From Streptomyces venezuelae (lineage in GTDB: Bacteria > Actinomycetota > Actinomycetes > Streptomycetales > Streptomycetaceae), in contig NZ_CP029193.1 in assembly GCF_008642355.1 (NCBI RefSeq), positions 4,054,001-4,118,000 of the forward strand: 64,000 bases of DNA, read 5' to 3'. Under the pieces are notes generated by a model. The model was not told the DNA's origin. It saw nothing but the letters and a program-made list of their open reading frames with translations, and searched no databases. Every line of letters begins with the position of its first letter. Position 1 is the first letter of the stretch. The translations under genes were made by a program, and so were the position numbers. Positions 47,322-59,707 of the stretch are shown here, piece after piece.

Positions 47322-48008
47322 ATGAGCAGGCGCTCCGGCATCCTGGAATTCGCCGTCCTCGGTCTGCTCCGCGAATCCCCGATGCACGGCTATGAGCTGC
47401 GTAAACGACTCAATACGTCGCTGGGGGTGTTCCGTGCCTTCAGCTACGGGACGCTCTACCCCTGCCTCAAGACGCTGGTCGCCAACGGCTGGTTGATCGA
47501 GGAGTCGGGCAGCGCCCCCGAAGACGCCCTCGCAGCTCCGCTCGCGGGGCGTCGCGCCAAGATCGTCTATCGATTGACGGCGGAAGGTAAGGAGCACTTC
47601 GAGGATCTGCTCTCGCAGACCGGCCCCGACGCGTACGAGGACGAGCACTTCGCCGCCCGCTTCGCCTTCTTCGGGCAGACCTCGCGAGATGTCCGGATGC
47701 GGGTGCTCGAAGGCCGCCGCAGCCGCCTCGAAGAGCGCCTGGAGAAGATGCGCGCCTCCCTGGCCCGTACCCGGGAGCGCCTGGACGACTACACGCTTGA
47801 GCTGCAGCGGCACGGCATGGAGTCCGTGGAGCGCGAAGTGCGCTGGCTGAACGAGCTCATCGAGAGCGAGCGAGCGGGACGGGACCAGCAACGGCCCGCC
47901 CCCGGCAGCTCCGCTCAGCAGAACAGCACATCTGGGGAGTCGGCGGGCCTGCCCCGGCGGCGGGAGAACGACCCGCCGCCGGATCCGTCCGATGACCCCG
48001 CCAAGTGA
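47322..48008 (+). CDS. PadR-family transcriptional regulator
   Basis: 228 residues. Winged helix ([20 protein letters not shown], then [20 protein letters not shown]) and a C-terminal coiled dimerisation domain (residues about 100-180), then a polar tail. GGGAGGCGAAG precedes the ATG. It lies 59 bp before the inositol-phosphate synthase gene on the same strand, as in mycobacteria, and may regulate it. Confidence 0.9.
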   Translation: MSRRSGILEFAVLGLLRESPMHGYELRKRLNTSLGVFRAFSYGTLYPCLKTLVANGWLIEESGSAPEDALAAPLAGRRAKIVYRLTAEGKEHFEDLLSQTGPDAYEDEHFAARFAFFGQTSRDVRMRVLEGRRSRLEERLEKMRASLARTRERLDDYTLELQRHGMESVEREVRWLNELIESERAGRDQQRPAPGSSAQQNSTSGESAGLPRRRENDPPPDPSDDPAK

Positions 48009-48067
48009 GACCCAGCGTTCCGCCGGGTCTCATCCGGAATACCGAGATCACACAGGGAGCAACCGGA

Positions 48068-49150
48068 ATGGGTTCGGTTCGCGTAGCCATCGTCGGCGTG
48101 GGCAACTGCGCCGCCTCGCTGGTCCAGGGCGTCGAGTACTACAAGGACGCAGACCCGGACACCAAGGTCCCGGGCCTGATGCACGTCCAGTTCGGCGACT
48201 ACCACGTCGGTGACGTCGAGTTCGTCGCCGCGTTCGACGTCGACGCGAAGAAGGTCGGCCTCGACCTCTCGGACGCCATCGGCGCCAGCGAGAACAACAC
48301 CATCAAGATCTGCGACGTGCCGAACAAGGGCGTCACCGTCCAGCGCGGCCACACCTACGACGGCCTGGGCAAGTACTACCGCCAGACCATCGAGGAGTCC
48401 GACGAGGCCCCGGTCGACATCGTCCAGACCCTCAAGGACCGCCAGGTCGACGTCCTCGTCTGCTACCTGCCCGTCGGTTCCGAGGACGCCGCGAAGTTCT
48501 ACGCGCAGTGCGCCATCGACGCCAAGGTCGCGTTCGTCAACGCTCTCCCGGTCTTCATCGCCGGCACCAAGGAGTGGGCGGACAAGTTCACCGAGGCCGG
48601 TGTCCCGATCGTCGGCGACGACATCAAGTCGCAGGTCGGCGCCACCATCACGCACCGCGTGATGGCGAAGCTGTTCGAGGACCGCGGTGTCCGTCTCGAG
48701 CGCACCATGCAGCTCAACGTCGGCGGCAACATGGACTTCAAGAACATGCTCGAGCGCGACCGCCTCGAGTCCAAGAAGATCTCGAAGACGCAGGCCGTCA
48801 CCTCGCAGATCCCGGACCGCGAGCTGGGCGAGAAGAACGTCCACATCGGCCCGTCCGACTACGTCGCTTGGCTCGACGACCGCAAGTGGGCGTACGTCCG
48901 CCTCGAGGGCCGCGCCTTCGGCGACGTCCCGCTGAACCTGGAGTACAAGCTCGAGGTCTGGGACTCCCCGAACTCGGCCGGCGTCATCATCGACGCCCTG
49001 CGCGCCGCGAAGATCGCCAAGGACCGCGGCATCGGAGGCCCGATCCTCTCCGCGTCCAGCTACTTCATGAAGTCCCCGCCGGTCCAGTACTTCGACGACG
49101 AGGCCTACGCGAACGTCGAGAAGTTCATCAAGGGCGAGGTCGAGCGCTAA
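48068..49150 (+). CDS. ino1: Inositol-1-phosphate synthase
   Basis: 360 residues from the ATG at 48068. The NAD-binding Rossmann motif [16 protein letters not shown] is near the N-terminus, and the core [13 protein letters not shown] and [13 protein letters not shown] are characteristic. It converts glucose 6-phosphate to myo-inositol 1-phosphate, the precursor of phosphatidylinositol and mycothiol in actinomycetes. The symbol is the actinobacterial usage. A terminator hairpin follows. Confidence 0.95.
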   Translation: MGSVRVAIVGVGNCAASLVQGVEYYKDADPDTKVPGLMHVQFGDYHVGDVEFVAAFDVDAKKVGLDLSDAIGASENNTIKICDVPNKGVTVQRGHTYDGLGKYYRQTIEESDEAPVDIVQTLKDRQVDVLVCYLPVGSEDAAKFYAQCAIDAKVAFVNALPVFIAGTKEWADKFTEAGVPIVGDDIKSQVGATITHRVMAKLFEDRGVRLERTMQLNVGGNMDFKNMLERDRLESKKISKTQAVTSQIPDRELGEKNVHIGPSDYVAWLDDRKWAYVRLEGRAFGDVPLNLEYKLEVWDSPNSAGVIIDALRAAKIAKDRGIGGPILSASSYFMKSPPVQYFDDEAYANVEKFIKGEVER

Positions 49151-49174
49151 ACAGCCCTCTCCTTGTCGCTTGTC

Positions 49175-49207
49175 GAGGGTCCCCGGGCATTCCGCCCGGG
49201 GACCCTC
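49175..49207. terminator. Terminator after ino1
   Basis: Arms GAGGGTCCCCGGGC and complement, 14 bp, around ATTCC; 25 bp past the ino1 stop codon. Confidence 0.87.
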
Positions 49208-49229
49208 CTCGTATGTGAGGCTGTGATCC

Positions 49230-50486
49230 ATGGCTGTCGTCGGTGACCTGCGGATACTGCTGCGACTGCGGGACTTCCGACGGCTGCTCGCCGTACGGCT
49301 GATCTCCCAGGGCGCGGACGGTGTCTACCAGCTCGCACTCGCCACGTACGTCGTCTTCTCCCCGGAGAAACAGGCCTCGCCCGGAGCGATCGCCTCCGCC
49401 ATGGCCGTGCTGCTCCTCCCGTACTCCCTCGTCGGCCCCTTCGCCGGCGTCCTGCTGGACCGCTGGCCGCGCCGCCAGGTCTTCCTGTACGGCAACCTCC
49501 TGCGGGCCGCCCTGGCGTCCCTGACCGCCGTCCTGATGCTGAGCGACGTCCCCGACTGGCTCTTCTACGCCTCCGCCCTCTGCGTCACCGCCGTCAACCG
49601 CTTCGTCCTCGCGGGGCTCTCGGCCGCCCTGCCCCGGGTGGTCGACGCCGACCGGCTGGTCCTCGCGAACTCCCTCTCACCGACCGCGGGCACGCTCGCC
49701 GCGACCCTGGGCGGCGGCCTCGCCTTCGTGATCCGTCTGGTGGCCTCGGACTCGGATGCGGCCGTGGTCCTCTGCGGCGCCGCCCTGTATCTCTGTGCGG
49801 CGCTCGCCTCGCTCCGCATGGCACGCGAACTGCTCGGCCCGGACCCGGACCTGGTCCAGCCCCGGCTCGCGACCGCGCTCGCCGGCACGGCACGCGGGCT
49901 GAGAGCGGGGGTGCGCCATCTCACGCAACGCCCCGCGGCCGCCCGCGCGCTGGCCGCGATGACGGTGCTGCGCTTCTGCTACGGCGCGCTGACCGTCATG
50001 GTCCTGATGCTGTGCCGGTACGCCTGGACGTCGACGGAAGCCGACGGGCTCGCGCTGCTCGGTCTGGCGGTGGGGATCTCCGGTGCGGGGTTCTTCGTGG
50101 CAGCCGTGGTCACGCCTGCGGCGGTGGGACGCTTTGGCCCAGGCGGCTGGATCGTCACCTGCGCGGCAACGGCGGCGCTCCTCGAACCCGCACTCGGTCT
50201 CCCTTTCGAACCCGCCCCTCTCCTGGTCGCCGCCTTCCTCCTCGGTCTGACGACCCAGGGCGCGAAAATCGCCACGGACACGGTGGTGCAGTCCTCGGTG
50301 GACGACGGCTTCCGCGGCCGGGTCTTCTCGATCTACGACGTGCTCTTCAATGTCGCGTTCGTGGGCGCGGCAGGAGTGGCGGCCCTGATGCTGCCACCGG
50401 ACGGCCGCTCGGTCCCGCTGGTGCTGGTGGTGGCTCTGCTCTACGCGGCGGTTGCTGGCGGTATGACCCGTTTCGGCGCGCAATAA
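49230..50486 (+). CDS. MFS transporter
   Basis: 418 residues with about 12 hydrophobic helices. Landmarks are the first helix pair after LLRLRDFRRLLAVRLISQ, the loop LDRWPRRQVFLYGNLLRA and a later DGFRGRVFSIYDVLFN. It fits the macrolide-efflux-type MFS group but the substrate is unknown. It starts 23 bp past the ino1 terminator. Confidence 0.85.
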   Translation: MAVVGDLRILLRLRDFRRLLAVRLISQGADGVYQLALATYVVFSPEKQASPGAIASAMAVLLLPYSLVGPFAGVLLDRWPRRQVFLYGNLLRAALASLTAVLMLSDVPDWLFYASALCVTAVNRFVLAGLSAALPRVVDADRLVLANSLSPTAGTLAATLGGGLAFVIRLVASDSDAAVVLCGAALYLCAALASLRMARELLGPDPDLVQPRLATALAGTARGLRAGVRHLTQRPAAARALAAMTVLRFCYGALTVMVLMLCRYAWTSTEADGLALLGLAVGISGAGFFVAAVVTPAAVGRFGPGGWIVTCAATAALLEPALGLPFEPAPLLVAAFLLGLTTQGAKIATDTVVQSSVDDGFRGRVFSIYDVLFNVAFVGAAGVAALMLPPDGRSVPLVLVVALLYAAVAGGMTRFGAQ

Positions 50487-50600
50487 GTGTCACATCAGTG
50501 ACACAGAGCCCCTCTGGGCTACAGAGATGTCGGTGGACCCGGATAACTTACGGGCGTCGTATTCGCGCCATCGCGCTCTCGTTCGAGGGGGACCCCCAAA

Positions 50601-51128
50601 GTGACCACTCCGCCGCCCCAGGGCCAGACTCCGTACCCGCCCCAGGGCCAGAACCCCTATGGCCAGCCCCAGGGCGGTGTCGCTCCGTACGGTCAGGCTC
50701 CCCCGGCCCCGTACCCGCCGCAGCAGGGCCAGCCGGGCGGGCCGACGGCCCCCTACCCGGCCTTCAACCAGGGCGGGCCCGTGCCCCCGCCGCCTGCTCC
50801 CCGTCGTGGCGGTGGCGCCAAGAAGCTGCTTCTGCGCATCGGCGGCTTCATCCTGGTCGCGATTCTCATAGGCGTCGGCAAGTGGTACATGGGCAAGAGC
50901 GACGCCGAGTCCACCAGCGTCGGCAGCTGCATGCACAACAAGGGCACGCAGATCCGGCCAGAGCTGGAAGAGGTCGACTGCGGCTCAAGTGATGCCGAGT
51001 TCGAGGTCGTCGAGAAGTTCGACGGTACGAGCGACAGCTCCAAGTGCGAGACGGTCAAGACGTCCGAGGTCGCCTATTACCAGTCGGGCAAGGGCCACAA
51101 CGTCGTACTCTGCCTGAAGAAGGCGTAA
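50601..51128 (+). CDS. LppU/SCO3897-family membrane-anchored protein
   Basis: 175 residues from a GTG with GAGGGGGACC before it. A Pro/Gln/Tyr-rich cytosolic head of about 75 residues, one membrane helix (LLLRIGGFILVAILIGVGKWYM), then a small extracytoplasmic domain with three or four Cys (SVGSCMHNKG, EVDCGSS, SSKCETVK, VLCLKKA) that can form disulfides. It matches the LppU/SCO3897 group by memory; function unknown. Two parS sites follow. Confidence 0.75.
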   Translation: MTTPPPQGQTPYPPQGQNPYGQPQGGVAPYGQAPPAPYPPQQGQPGGPTAPYPAFNQGGPVPPPPAPRRGGGAKKLLLRIGGFILVAILIGVGKWYMGKSDAESTSVGSCMHNKGTQIRPELEEVDCGSSDAEFEVVEKFDGTSDSSKCETVKTSEVAYYQSGKGHNVVLCLKKA

Positions 51129-51140
51129 CGAGAACGAAGG

Positions 51141-51180
51141 ATGGGCGTTGCTTCACGGTTTCACGTGAAACAACGCCCAT
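51141..51180. terminator. Hairpin around parS, terminator of the LppU-like gene
   Basis: ATGGGCGTTG at 51141-51150 pairs with CAACGCCCAT at 51171-51180; the loop holds the first parS of the pair. It lies 12 bp after the stop codon. Confidence 0.75.
51158..51171. other. parS site (left of twin)
   Basis: Perfect GTTTCACGTGAAAC inside a stem-loop after the LppU-like gene. A second parS lies 45 bp to the right. Confidence 0.94.
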
Positions 51181-51202
51181 CGGCATATTTCGGGGAGTGG
51201 GT

Positions 51203-51216
51203 GTTTCACGTGAAAC
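51203..51216. other. parS site (right of twin)
   Basis: Perfect GTTTCACGTGAAAC; palindrome extends to 20 bp (51200-51219). Just after the end of cca. Confidence 0.94.
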
Positions 51217-51228
51217 ACCGTCGGCCCC

Positions 51229-52671
51229 TCAGCTCTGTGCGGCCCACCACTCCTTGAGCGCCGCGACTGCCGCGTCCCGTTCCATCGGGCCGTTCTCGAG
51301 GCGCAGCTCAAGGAGGAACTTGTAGGCCTGACCGATCACCGGGCCCGGCTTCACGTCCAGGACCTTCATGATGTCGTTGCCGTCCAGGTCGGGACGGATC
51401 GAGTCCAGCTCTTCCTGCTCCTGGAGGCGGGCGATGCGCTCTTCCAGGCCGTCGTACGCACGAGACAGGGCGTTCGCCTTGCGCTTGTTGCGGGTGGTGC
51501 AGTCGGAGCGGGTCAGCTTGTGCAGGCGCTCCAGGAGGGGGCCCGCGTCGCGTACGTAGCGGCGTACGGCCGAGTCCGTCCACTCTCCCGTGCCGTAGCC
51601 GTGGAAGCGCAGGTGGAGCTCGACCAGGCGCGAAACGTCCTTCACGAGCTCGTTCGAGTACTTGAGCGCCGTCATGCGCTTCTTGACCATCTTGGCGCCG
51701 ACCACCTCGTGATGGTGGAAGGAGACCCGACCGTCGCCCTCGAAGCGCCGCGTCTTCGGCTTGCCGATGTCGTGCAGCAGCGCAGCGAGCCGCAGCGTCA
51801 GGTCGGGGCCGTCCGTCTCCAGATCCATCGCCTGCTCGAGGACGATCAGCGAGTGGTCGTACACGTCCTTGTGACGGTGGTGCTCGTCCCGCTCCAGGCG
51901 CAGGGCGGGGAGCTCAGGGAGCACTCGGTCGGCGAGGCCCGTGTCGACGAGGAGAGCGAGACCCTTGCGCGGGTGCGCGGAGAGGATCAGTTTGTTCAAT
52001 TCGTCCCGTACGCGCTCCGCCGAGACGATGTCGATGCGCTCGGCCATCGCCTTCATCGCTGCGACGACGTCCGGAGCCACCTCGAAGTCCAGCTGCGCGG
52101 CGAAGCGCGCGGCCCGCAGCATCCGCAGCGGGTCGTCGGAGAAGGAGTCCTCGGGCGTGCCAGGGGTGCGCAGCACACGGTCCGCGAGGTCGTCGAGCCC
52201 ACCGTGCGGGTCCACGAACTCCTTCTCCGGGAGCGCGACGGCCATCGCGTTCACGGTGAAGTCACGGCGCACGAGGTCTTGCTCGATGGAGTCGCCGTAG
52301 GACACCTCGGGCTTGCGCGAGGTCCTGTCGTACGCCTCCGACCGATAGGTGGTCACCTCGATCTGGTAGCCGTCCTTCTGACTGCCGACCGTGCCGAAGG
52401 CGATCCCGACCTCCCACACCGCGTCGGCCCACGGCCGGACGATCCTCAGCACGTCCTCGGGGCGGGCATCGGTCGTGAAGTCCAGGTCATTGCCGAGCCG
52501 GCCCAGCAAGGCGTCCCTGACCGAGCCGCCGACCAGGGCGAGGGAGAACCCGGCCTCCTGGAAACGGCGGGCGAGGTCGTCCGCGACAGGGGAGACGCGC
52601 AGCAGTTCGCTGACCGCGCGGCGCTGCACCTGGCTCAGGGCGCTGGGATTCTCTTCATTGGCGTTCGGCAC
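51229..52671 (-). CDS. cca: CCA tRNA nucleotidyltransferase / poly(A)-polymerase-like
   Basis: 480 residues from the GTG at 52669-52671. The class II nucleotidyltransferase head has LVGGSVRDALLGRLGNDLDFTTDA (the DxD of NDLDF) and RRDFTVNAMA, followed by the tRNA-binding helical domain and an HD domain (LLHDIGKPKTRRF). It adds or repairs the CCA end of tRNA, and the HD domain may add phosphohydrolase activity. No Shine-Dalgarno is visible. Divergent from the DUF6049 gene. Confidence 0.93.
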   Translation of the reverse strand: MPNANEENPSALSQVQRRAVSELLRVSPVADDLARRFQEAGFSLALVGGSVRDALLGRLGNDLDFTTDARPEDVLRIVRPWADAVWEVGIAFGTVGSQKDGYQIEVTTYRSEAYDRTSRKPEVSYGDSIEQDLVRRDFTVNAMAVALPEKEFVDPHGGLDDLADRVLRTPGTPEDSFSDDPLRMLRAARFAAQLDFEVAPDVVAAMKAMAERIDIVSAERVRDELNKLILSAHPRKGLALLVDTGLADRVLPELPALRLERDEHHRHKDVYDHSLIVLEQAMDLETDGPDLTLRLAALLHDIGKPKTRRFEGDGRVSFHHHEVVGAKMVKKRMTALKYSNELVKDVSRLVELHLRFHGYGTGEWTDSAVRRYVRDAGPLLERLHKLTRSDCTTRNKRKANALSRAYDGLEERIARLQEQEELDSIRPDLDGNDIMKVLDVKPGPVIGQAYKFLLELRLENGPMERDAAVAALKEWWAAQS

Positions 52672-52863
52672 AACAGAAAAGGGTACGTGCCCCGCGCGCC
52701 CGCGGCCGACCCGAATACCGCCGCGCCCGCCGGGCCCCGCGCAGCCGCCCCGGCGCGTCTTCCCATCACGTGGAGCAGTCCGCGGCACTTCGTCACAGCG
52801 CGCATCGTTACCATGCGTGGACGCACAACCGACGACCACTGACGACGAGGGACGGGCGAACGC

Positions 52864-55272
52864 GTGGCCGAGGCGGCAGACTTTCCGGGGACGAGCCCCT
52901 CACCTGCCCGCCGGTGGCTGCGGCGCACCGCAGCACTGCTGGTGGGAACCCCTTTGCTGGCCGGACTGCTGCAGACGCCGGTGGGCCCCGTGGCGCATGC
53001 CTCAGGACCCGGCGCCAAGGCGGAGACCGCGGCGTCACGTGTGAAGGCCGATGCCACCGGCTCCCGCACCGTCGATGTCTCCCTGAACGCGCTCACCCCC
53101 ACCGCCCCCGGTGAGGACGACACCCTCACGGTCTCGGGCACGGTCACCAACAACGGCAAGCAGACAGTGACGGCGGCACAGGTCGGGCTCCGCGTCGGGT
53201 CGCCGCTCGGCAGCCGCAGCGAGATCGACAGCGCCGCGAAGCGCACGGGCTTTCAACCAGGTGTTGACGGTTCGGAGGTCGGCGGGAAGTACGTCGAGAA
53301 GATCGCCAAGCTCACGCCGGGCGTGCGACAGGACTTCAGCATCTCCGTGCCGGTGAAGGCGCTCTCACTGAGCACCAGCGGCGTCTACCAGTTGGGTGTC
53401 ACCCTCACCGGCCAGAGCGCCGCTCAGCCCTACCCCCAGGTGCTCGGCATCGAGCGGACCTTCCTGCCGTGGCAGCCCGACGCCCCGGACACCAAGACGA
53501 AGACCACGTACCTGTGGCCGCTCACCACCTCAACGCACCTCACGGCGAGGACCGGCTCCGACGAACAGCAGACGCCCGTCTTCAAGAACGACGACCTCGC
53601 CGACGAGCTGGCCCCCGGCGGACGCCTGGACCAGCTGCTGTCTCTCGGCAGCCGTCTGGACGTCACGTGGGTCATCGATCCGGACCTGCTCGCCTCGGTC
53701 GAGGCGATGACGAAGAACTACCGGATCGAGAACCCCGACGGAAAGACCACCCGGGCGGGCAAGCAGCAGTCGGTCGCCGGCCAGTGGCTCAACGACCTCC
53801 AGACCGCCGTCAAGGACAAGAAGGTCGTCGCGCTCCCCTACGCCGACCCCGACCTCGCCTCCCTCGCGCACACCGGCAAGGCGGTCAGCGGCTCCCTCGG
53901 TCATCTCAAGGAGGCCACCGAAGCGGGCTACAAGGCGGTCACCACGATCCTCCAGGTGACGCCCAGCACCGACTTCGCCTGGCCCGCCGACGGAGCCATC
54001 GACCCGTCGATCGTCGACGTGGCCACCTCCGCCGGCGCCCACACGGTCATCGCCCGCAGCGACAGCCTGCGCGAGACCAACGGCCTGCAGTACTCGCCGT
54101 CCGCGGCCCGGCCCATCGGCGGCGGCACCACCGCGGTGGTCGCCGACGCGCGGCTTTCCACCGCCTTCCAGGGCGACATGACCGTGGGGGAGAACTCGAC
54201 TCTGGCCGTCCAGGAGTTCCTCGCCCAGAGCCTGATGATCAACCTGCAGGACCCCGACAGGCAGCGGAGCATCGTGGTCGCTCCGCAGCGCATGCCGTCG
54301 GTCAGCCAGGCGCAGACCATGGCGAAGGCGCTCAGCTCGCTCGCGGAGGGAAAGTGGTCTCAGTCGCAGGGCCTGACCGCCGCCGCGAAGGCCAAGCCCG
54401 ACCCGCAGGCCACCACCCGGGTGCCCTCGGCCGCCGCCTACCCGGCCGCACTGCGCAAGCAGGAACTGCCTCGTACCGCCTTCGAGAAGATCCAGAACAC
54501 CAAGAACACGCTCGAACGCTTCCAGGTGATCCTCACCGCCAAGGACCGAGTGGTGACCCCCTTCGGGCGGGCCATAGACCGCGAGATGTCGACATCCTGG
54601 CGCGGCCGCCCGCGAGAGGGGGGTTCCTACCGGCAGAGCGTGTGGGCGTATCTCCAGGAGCTCACCAAGCAGGTGTCGCTGGTCCAGAGGTCCGACGCGA
54701 AGCTCTCCGGCCGCAGCGCGACCATCCCGGTGTCCGTGCAGAACAACCTCGTGCAGGGCGTCGACCACCTGGTCCTGCGCCTCTCCTCCAACAACCCCAC
54801 TCGCCTGAAAATCGGCGGCGGGCAGTTCGAGGAGAAGCAGATCAAGATCGCGGGCGGGCATTCCCAGTCCGTGAAGTTCACCACCACGGCCAATGCCAAT
54901 GGCCCGGTCCCTGTGTACGCGCAGCTCTACACCGAGGACGGAGAGCCCTACGGCGACGCCGTGCGCTTCGACGTCAACGTCACCGAGGTCACCCTCACCG
55001 TGATGCTTGTCATCGCGGGCGGACTCCTGCTGCTCGTGCTCGCGGGCTTCCGCATGTACACCCAGCGCAAGCGTGCGGCCCGCAAGCGCGCGCAGGAGGG
55101 TCCGGACGAGGGCCCGGCACAGGGTTCACAGGACGGTCCGGACCACGGTCCGGAGGGTGAATCCGGCGGCGGCCCCGCAGCGGACGACCCCGAGCACCCG
55201 AGTGACCCGACACCGGACACCGCTCCCGAAAGCACCGACCCGTCGGACACGGGTGAGAGAGTGGACCGTTGA
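52864..55272 (+). CDS. DUF6049-family secreted/anchored protein (Rv3909-like)
   Basis: 802 residues from a GTG. A hydrophobic export helix lies at about residues 19-40 (TAALLVGTPLLAGLLQTPV), then a large extracytoplasmic region of several beta-rich domains, one membrane helix near residue 715 (VMLVIAGGLLLLVLAGFRMY), then a charged acidic tail. This fits the DUF6049/Rv3909 group located next to murJ in actinobacteria. No enzymatic motif is seen. It ends 46 bp before murJ, so it is likely co-transcribed with it. Confidence 0.8.
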   Translation: MAEAADFPGTSPSPARRWLRRTAALLVGTPLLAGLLQTPVGPVAHASGPGAKAETAASRVKADATGSRTVDVSLNALTPTAPGEDDTLTVSGTVTNNGKQTVTAAQVGLRVGSPLGSRSEIDSAAKRTGFQPGVDGSEVGGKYVEKIAKLTPGVRQDFSISVPVKALSLSTSGVYQLGVTLTGQSAAQPYPQVLGIERTFLPWQPDAPDTKTKTTYLWPLTTSTHLTARTGSDEQQTPVFKNDDLADELAPGGRLDQLLSLGSRLDVTWVIDPDLLASVEAMTKNYRIENPDGKTTRAGKQQSVAGQWLNDLQTAVKDKKVVALPYADPDLASLAHTGKAVSGSLGHLKEATEAGYKAVTTILQVTPSTDFAWPADGAIDPSIVDVATSAGAHTVIARSDSLRETNGLQYSPSAARPIGGGTTAVVADARLSTAFQGDMTVGENSTLAVQEFLAQSLMINLQDPDRQRSIVVAPQRMPSVSQAQTMAKALSSLAEGKWSQSQGLTAAAKAKPDPQATTRVPSAAAYPAALRKQELPRTAFEKIQNTKNTLERFQVILTAKDRVVTPFGRAIDREMSTSWRGRPREGGSYRQSVWAYLQELTKQVSLVQRSDAKLSGRSATIPVSVQNNLVQGVDHLVLRLSSNNPTRLKIGGGQFEEKQIKIAGGHSQSVKFTTTANANGPVPVYAQLYTEDGEPYGDAVRFDVNVTEVTLTVMLVIAGGLLLLVLAGFRMYTQRKRAARKRAQEGPDEGPAQGSQDGPDHGPEGESGGGPAADDPEHPSDPTPDTAPESTDPSDTGERVDR

Positions 55273-55318
55273 GCGATGTCGTGGCCGGTGGGCCCGGGGA
55301 CGATGAGGTGGGGTAACC

Positions 55319-57835
<2,517 letters not shown>

Positions 57836-57952
57836 GATGAGCGGGCCCGCACAACCATCGTCGGCCACCGTGTGTCGTGCATAGCGCCGGACTGTGGGCA
57901 CAATTGGCTTTGGCGTCCGACGAACGCAATGGATGGGGAGGCAGGAACGACG

Positions 57953-59665
57953 GTGGCGGAACGGAGCACGGCTGCCGTCGACGTGGCAGACACCAGCGGC
58001 GACGAGCCGCTGACCGCAGAGGCGGAACAGGCCACGGCCGACGGGGTGGCCCAGACCCGGGAGCGGGACACGGCAGCAGAAGAAGAGGCGGCGGAGACCG
58101 ACAAGTCAAAGAGCCGCGGGGTCTCCTCACCCCCAGAACTGCACAGTGGCCACAAGCTCGCCAGACGCTACCGGCTCGAGGAGTGCGTCACCCGTCTGGA
58201 CGGTTTCAGCAGCTGGCGTGCCGTCGACGAGAAACTCCGCCGTGCCGTCGGGGTGCATCTCCTGCCCGCCGACCATCCGCGGGCCCGCTCGGTCCTCGCG
58301 GCGGCCCGTTCCTCGGCGCTGCTCGGCGACCCGCGCTTCGTGCAGGTCCTGGACGCCGTCGAGGAGAACGACCTCGTCTATGTGGTCCACGAGTGGCTGC
58401 CGGATGCCACGGAACTCACCGCGCTGCTCGCCGCGGGACCGCTGGAGGCCCACGACGCCTACCAGCTGGTCAGCCAGGTCTCCCAGGCCATGGCCGCGGC
58501 ACACCGTGAGGGTCTCGCGCACCTGCGCCTGACCCCGGGCGCCGTGCTCCGCACCTCCACGGGTCAGTACCGCATCCGCGGCCTCGCCGTGAACGCGGCG
58601 CTGCGCGGCATCAGCTCCGAGACTCCCCAGCGCACGGACACGGAAGCGATCGGCGCTCTCCTGTACGCCTCGCTCACCCAGCGCTGGCCGTACGAGAACG
58701 ATGCGTACGGACTCTCCGGGCTTCCCAAGGACGTAGGCCTGATCGCCCCCGATCAGGTGCGTGCGGGCGTCCATCGCGGTCTGTCGGAGCTCGCCATGCG
58801 CGCGCTCGTCAACGACGGCGCGACCGCTTCCCGCCAGGACCCTCCGTGCACGACGCCGGAGGAGCTGGTGAAGGCGATCGGCGACATGCCCCGCATCCGC
58901 CCGCCTGAGCCGGTGTTCACCGCGCCTCCCGAGTACCAGCGCACCACGTACCAGCAGGGCACGTACGGCCGTCCTGCGGCCCATCCCGGCGTCACCCAGC
59001 CCGTACCCACTCCACCGCCCCCGCTGCAGAGCCGCACCGGCAGGGTCCTGAAGTGGGGAGTCTCCGCGCTGCTCATCGCCGCGTTGGGCCTCGGCAGCTG
59101 GCAGCTGGCGGACGCCCTGATGGACCGGGAGAACTCCGGGGACCCAGGGACGACGCACACCAACGACGGCGACGACAAGGGGCAGCCGAAGCCGACGAAG
59201 CCGATCCATATCGAGAACGGTCAGGAACTCGTCGTCGGGGGCAAGACACAGGACCCGTCGAGCGTCAGCCACACGTACGACAAGGACGCGTCCTCGCTCT
59301 GGCGCACCAAGACGTTCAGAGAAGGCCCGAGGCTCGCCCCCTTCAAGGCCGGCGTCGGTATCGTCTACGACCTCGGCTCGGAGCAGGACGTCTCCGAGGC
59401 GTCGGTGGCCCTCCGGTACGGCGGTGACCGAACCAAGATCTCGCTGTACGCCACGGACTCGCTGACCCCTTCGGCGGACATCGAGTCCATGAAGGAGATC
59501 GGGACCGCCACCACGACGAGTCAGACCTTGAAGCTCAAGGCCAAGAAGCCGGTGAAGTCGCGGTACGTGCTTCTCTGGATGACCGAGGTGCCGAACTCCC
59601 CTGTCGACGGGTATTACGGCGCGGGATACAAGCAAGCCATCACGGACGTGAAGCTCAAGGGCTGA
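57953..59665 (+). CDS. Pseudokinase with membrane helix and extracytoplasmic discoidin-like domain
   Basis: 570 residues from the GTG at 57953 (GGGGAGG upstream). Polar head, then a kinase-like domain (about 75-310) lacking the catalytic Asp: the HRD region reads HREGLAHLRLTPGAVL and the DFG region reads RGLAV. Next, one membrane helix (WGVSALLIAALGLGSWQL, about 390), then a beta-rich domain after the helix resembling a galactose-binding/discoidin fold. In M. tuberculosis the same domains are fused to MurJ as Rv3910, where the phosphorylated pseudokinase recruits FhaA. Here they are separate; a similar role is an inference. Confidence 0.83.
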   Translation: MAERSTAAVDVADTSGDEPLTAEAEQATADGVAQTRERDTAAEEEAAETDKSKSRGVSSPPELHSGHKLARRYRLEECVTRLDGFSSWRAVDEKLRRAVGVHLLPADHPRARSVLAAARSSALLGDPRFVQVLDAVEENDLVYVVHEWLPDATELTALLAAGPLEAHDAYQLVSQVSQAMAAAHREGLAHLRLTPGAVLRTSTGQYRIRGLAVNAALRGISSETPQRTDTEAIGALLYASLTQRWPYENDAYGLSGLPKDVGLIAPDQVRAGVHRGLSELAMRALVNDGATASRQDPPCTTPEELVKAIGDMPRIRPPEPVFTAPPEYQRTTYQQGTYGRPAAHPGVTQPVPTPPPPLQSRTGRVLKWGVSALLIAALGLGSWQLADALMDRENSGDPGTTHTNDGDDKGQPKPTKPIHIENGQELVVGGKTQDPSSVSHTYDKDASSLWRTKTFREGPRLAPFKAGVGIVYDLGSEQDVSEASVALRYGGDRTKISLYATDSLTPSADIESMKEIGTATTTSQTLKLKAKKPVKSRYVLLWMTEVPNSPVDGYYGAGYKQAITDVKLKG

Positions 59666-59707
59666 GGGCTCGGCCCGCCGCGGCGCACTGGGGGAGGGGG
59701 TTCGACG

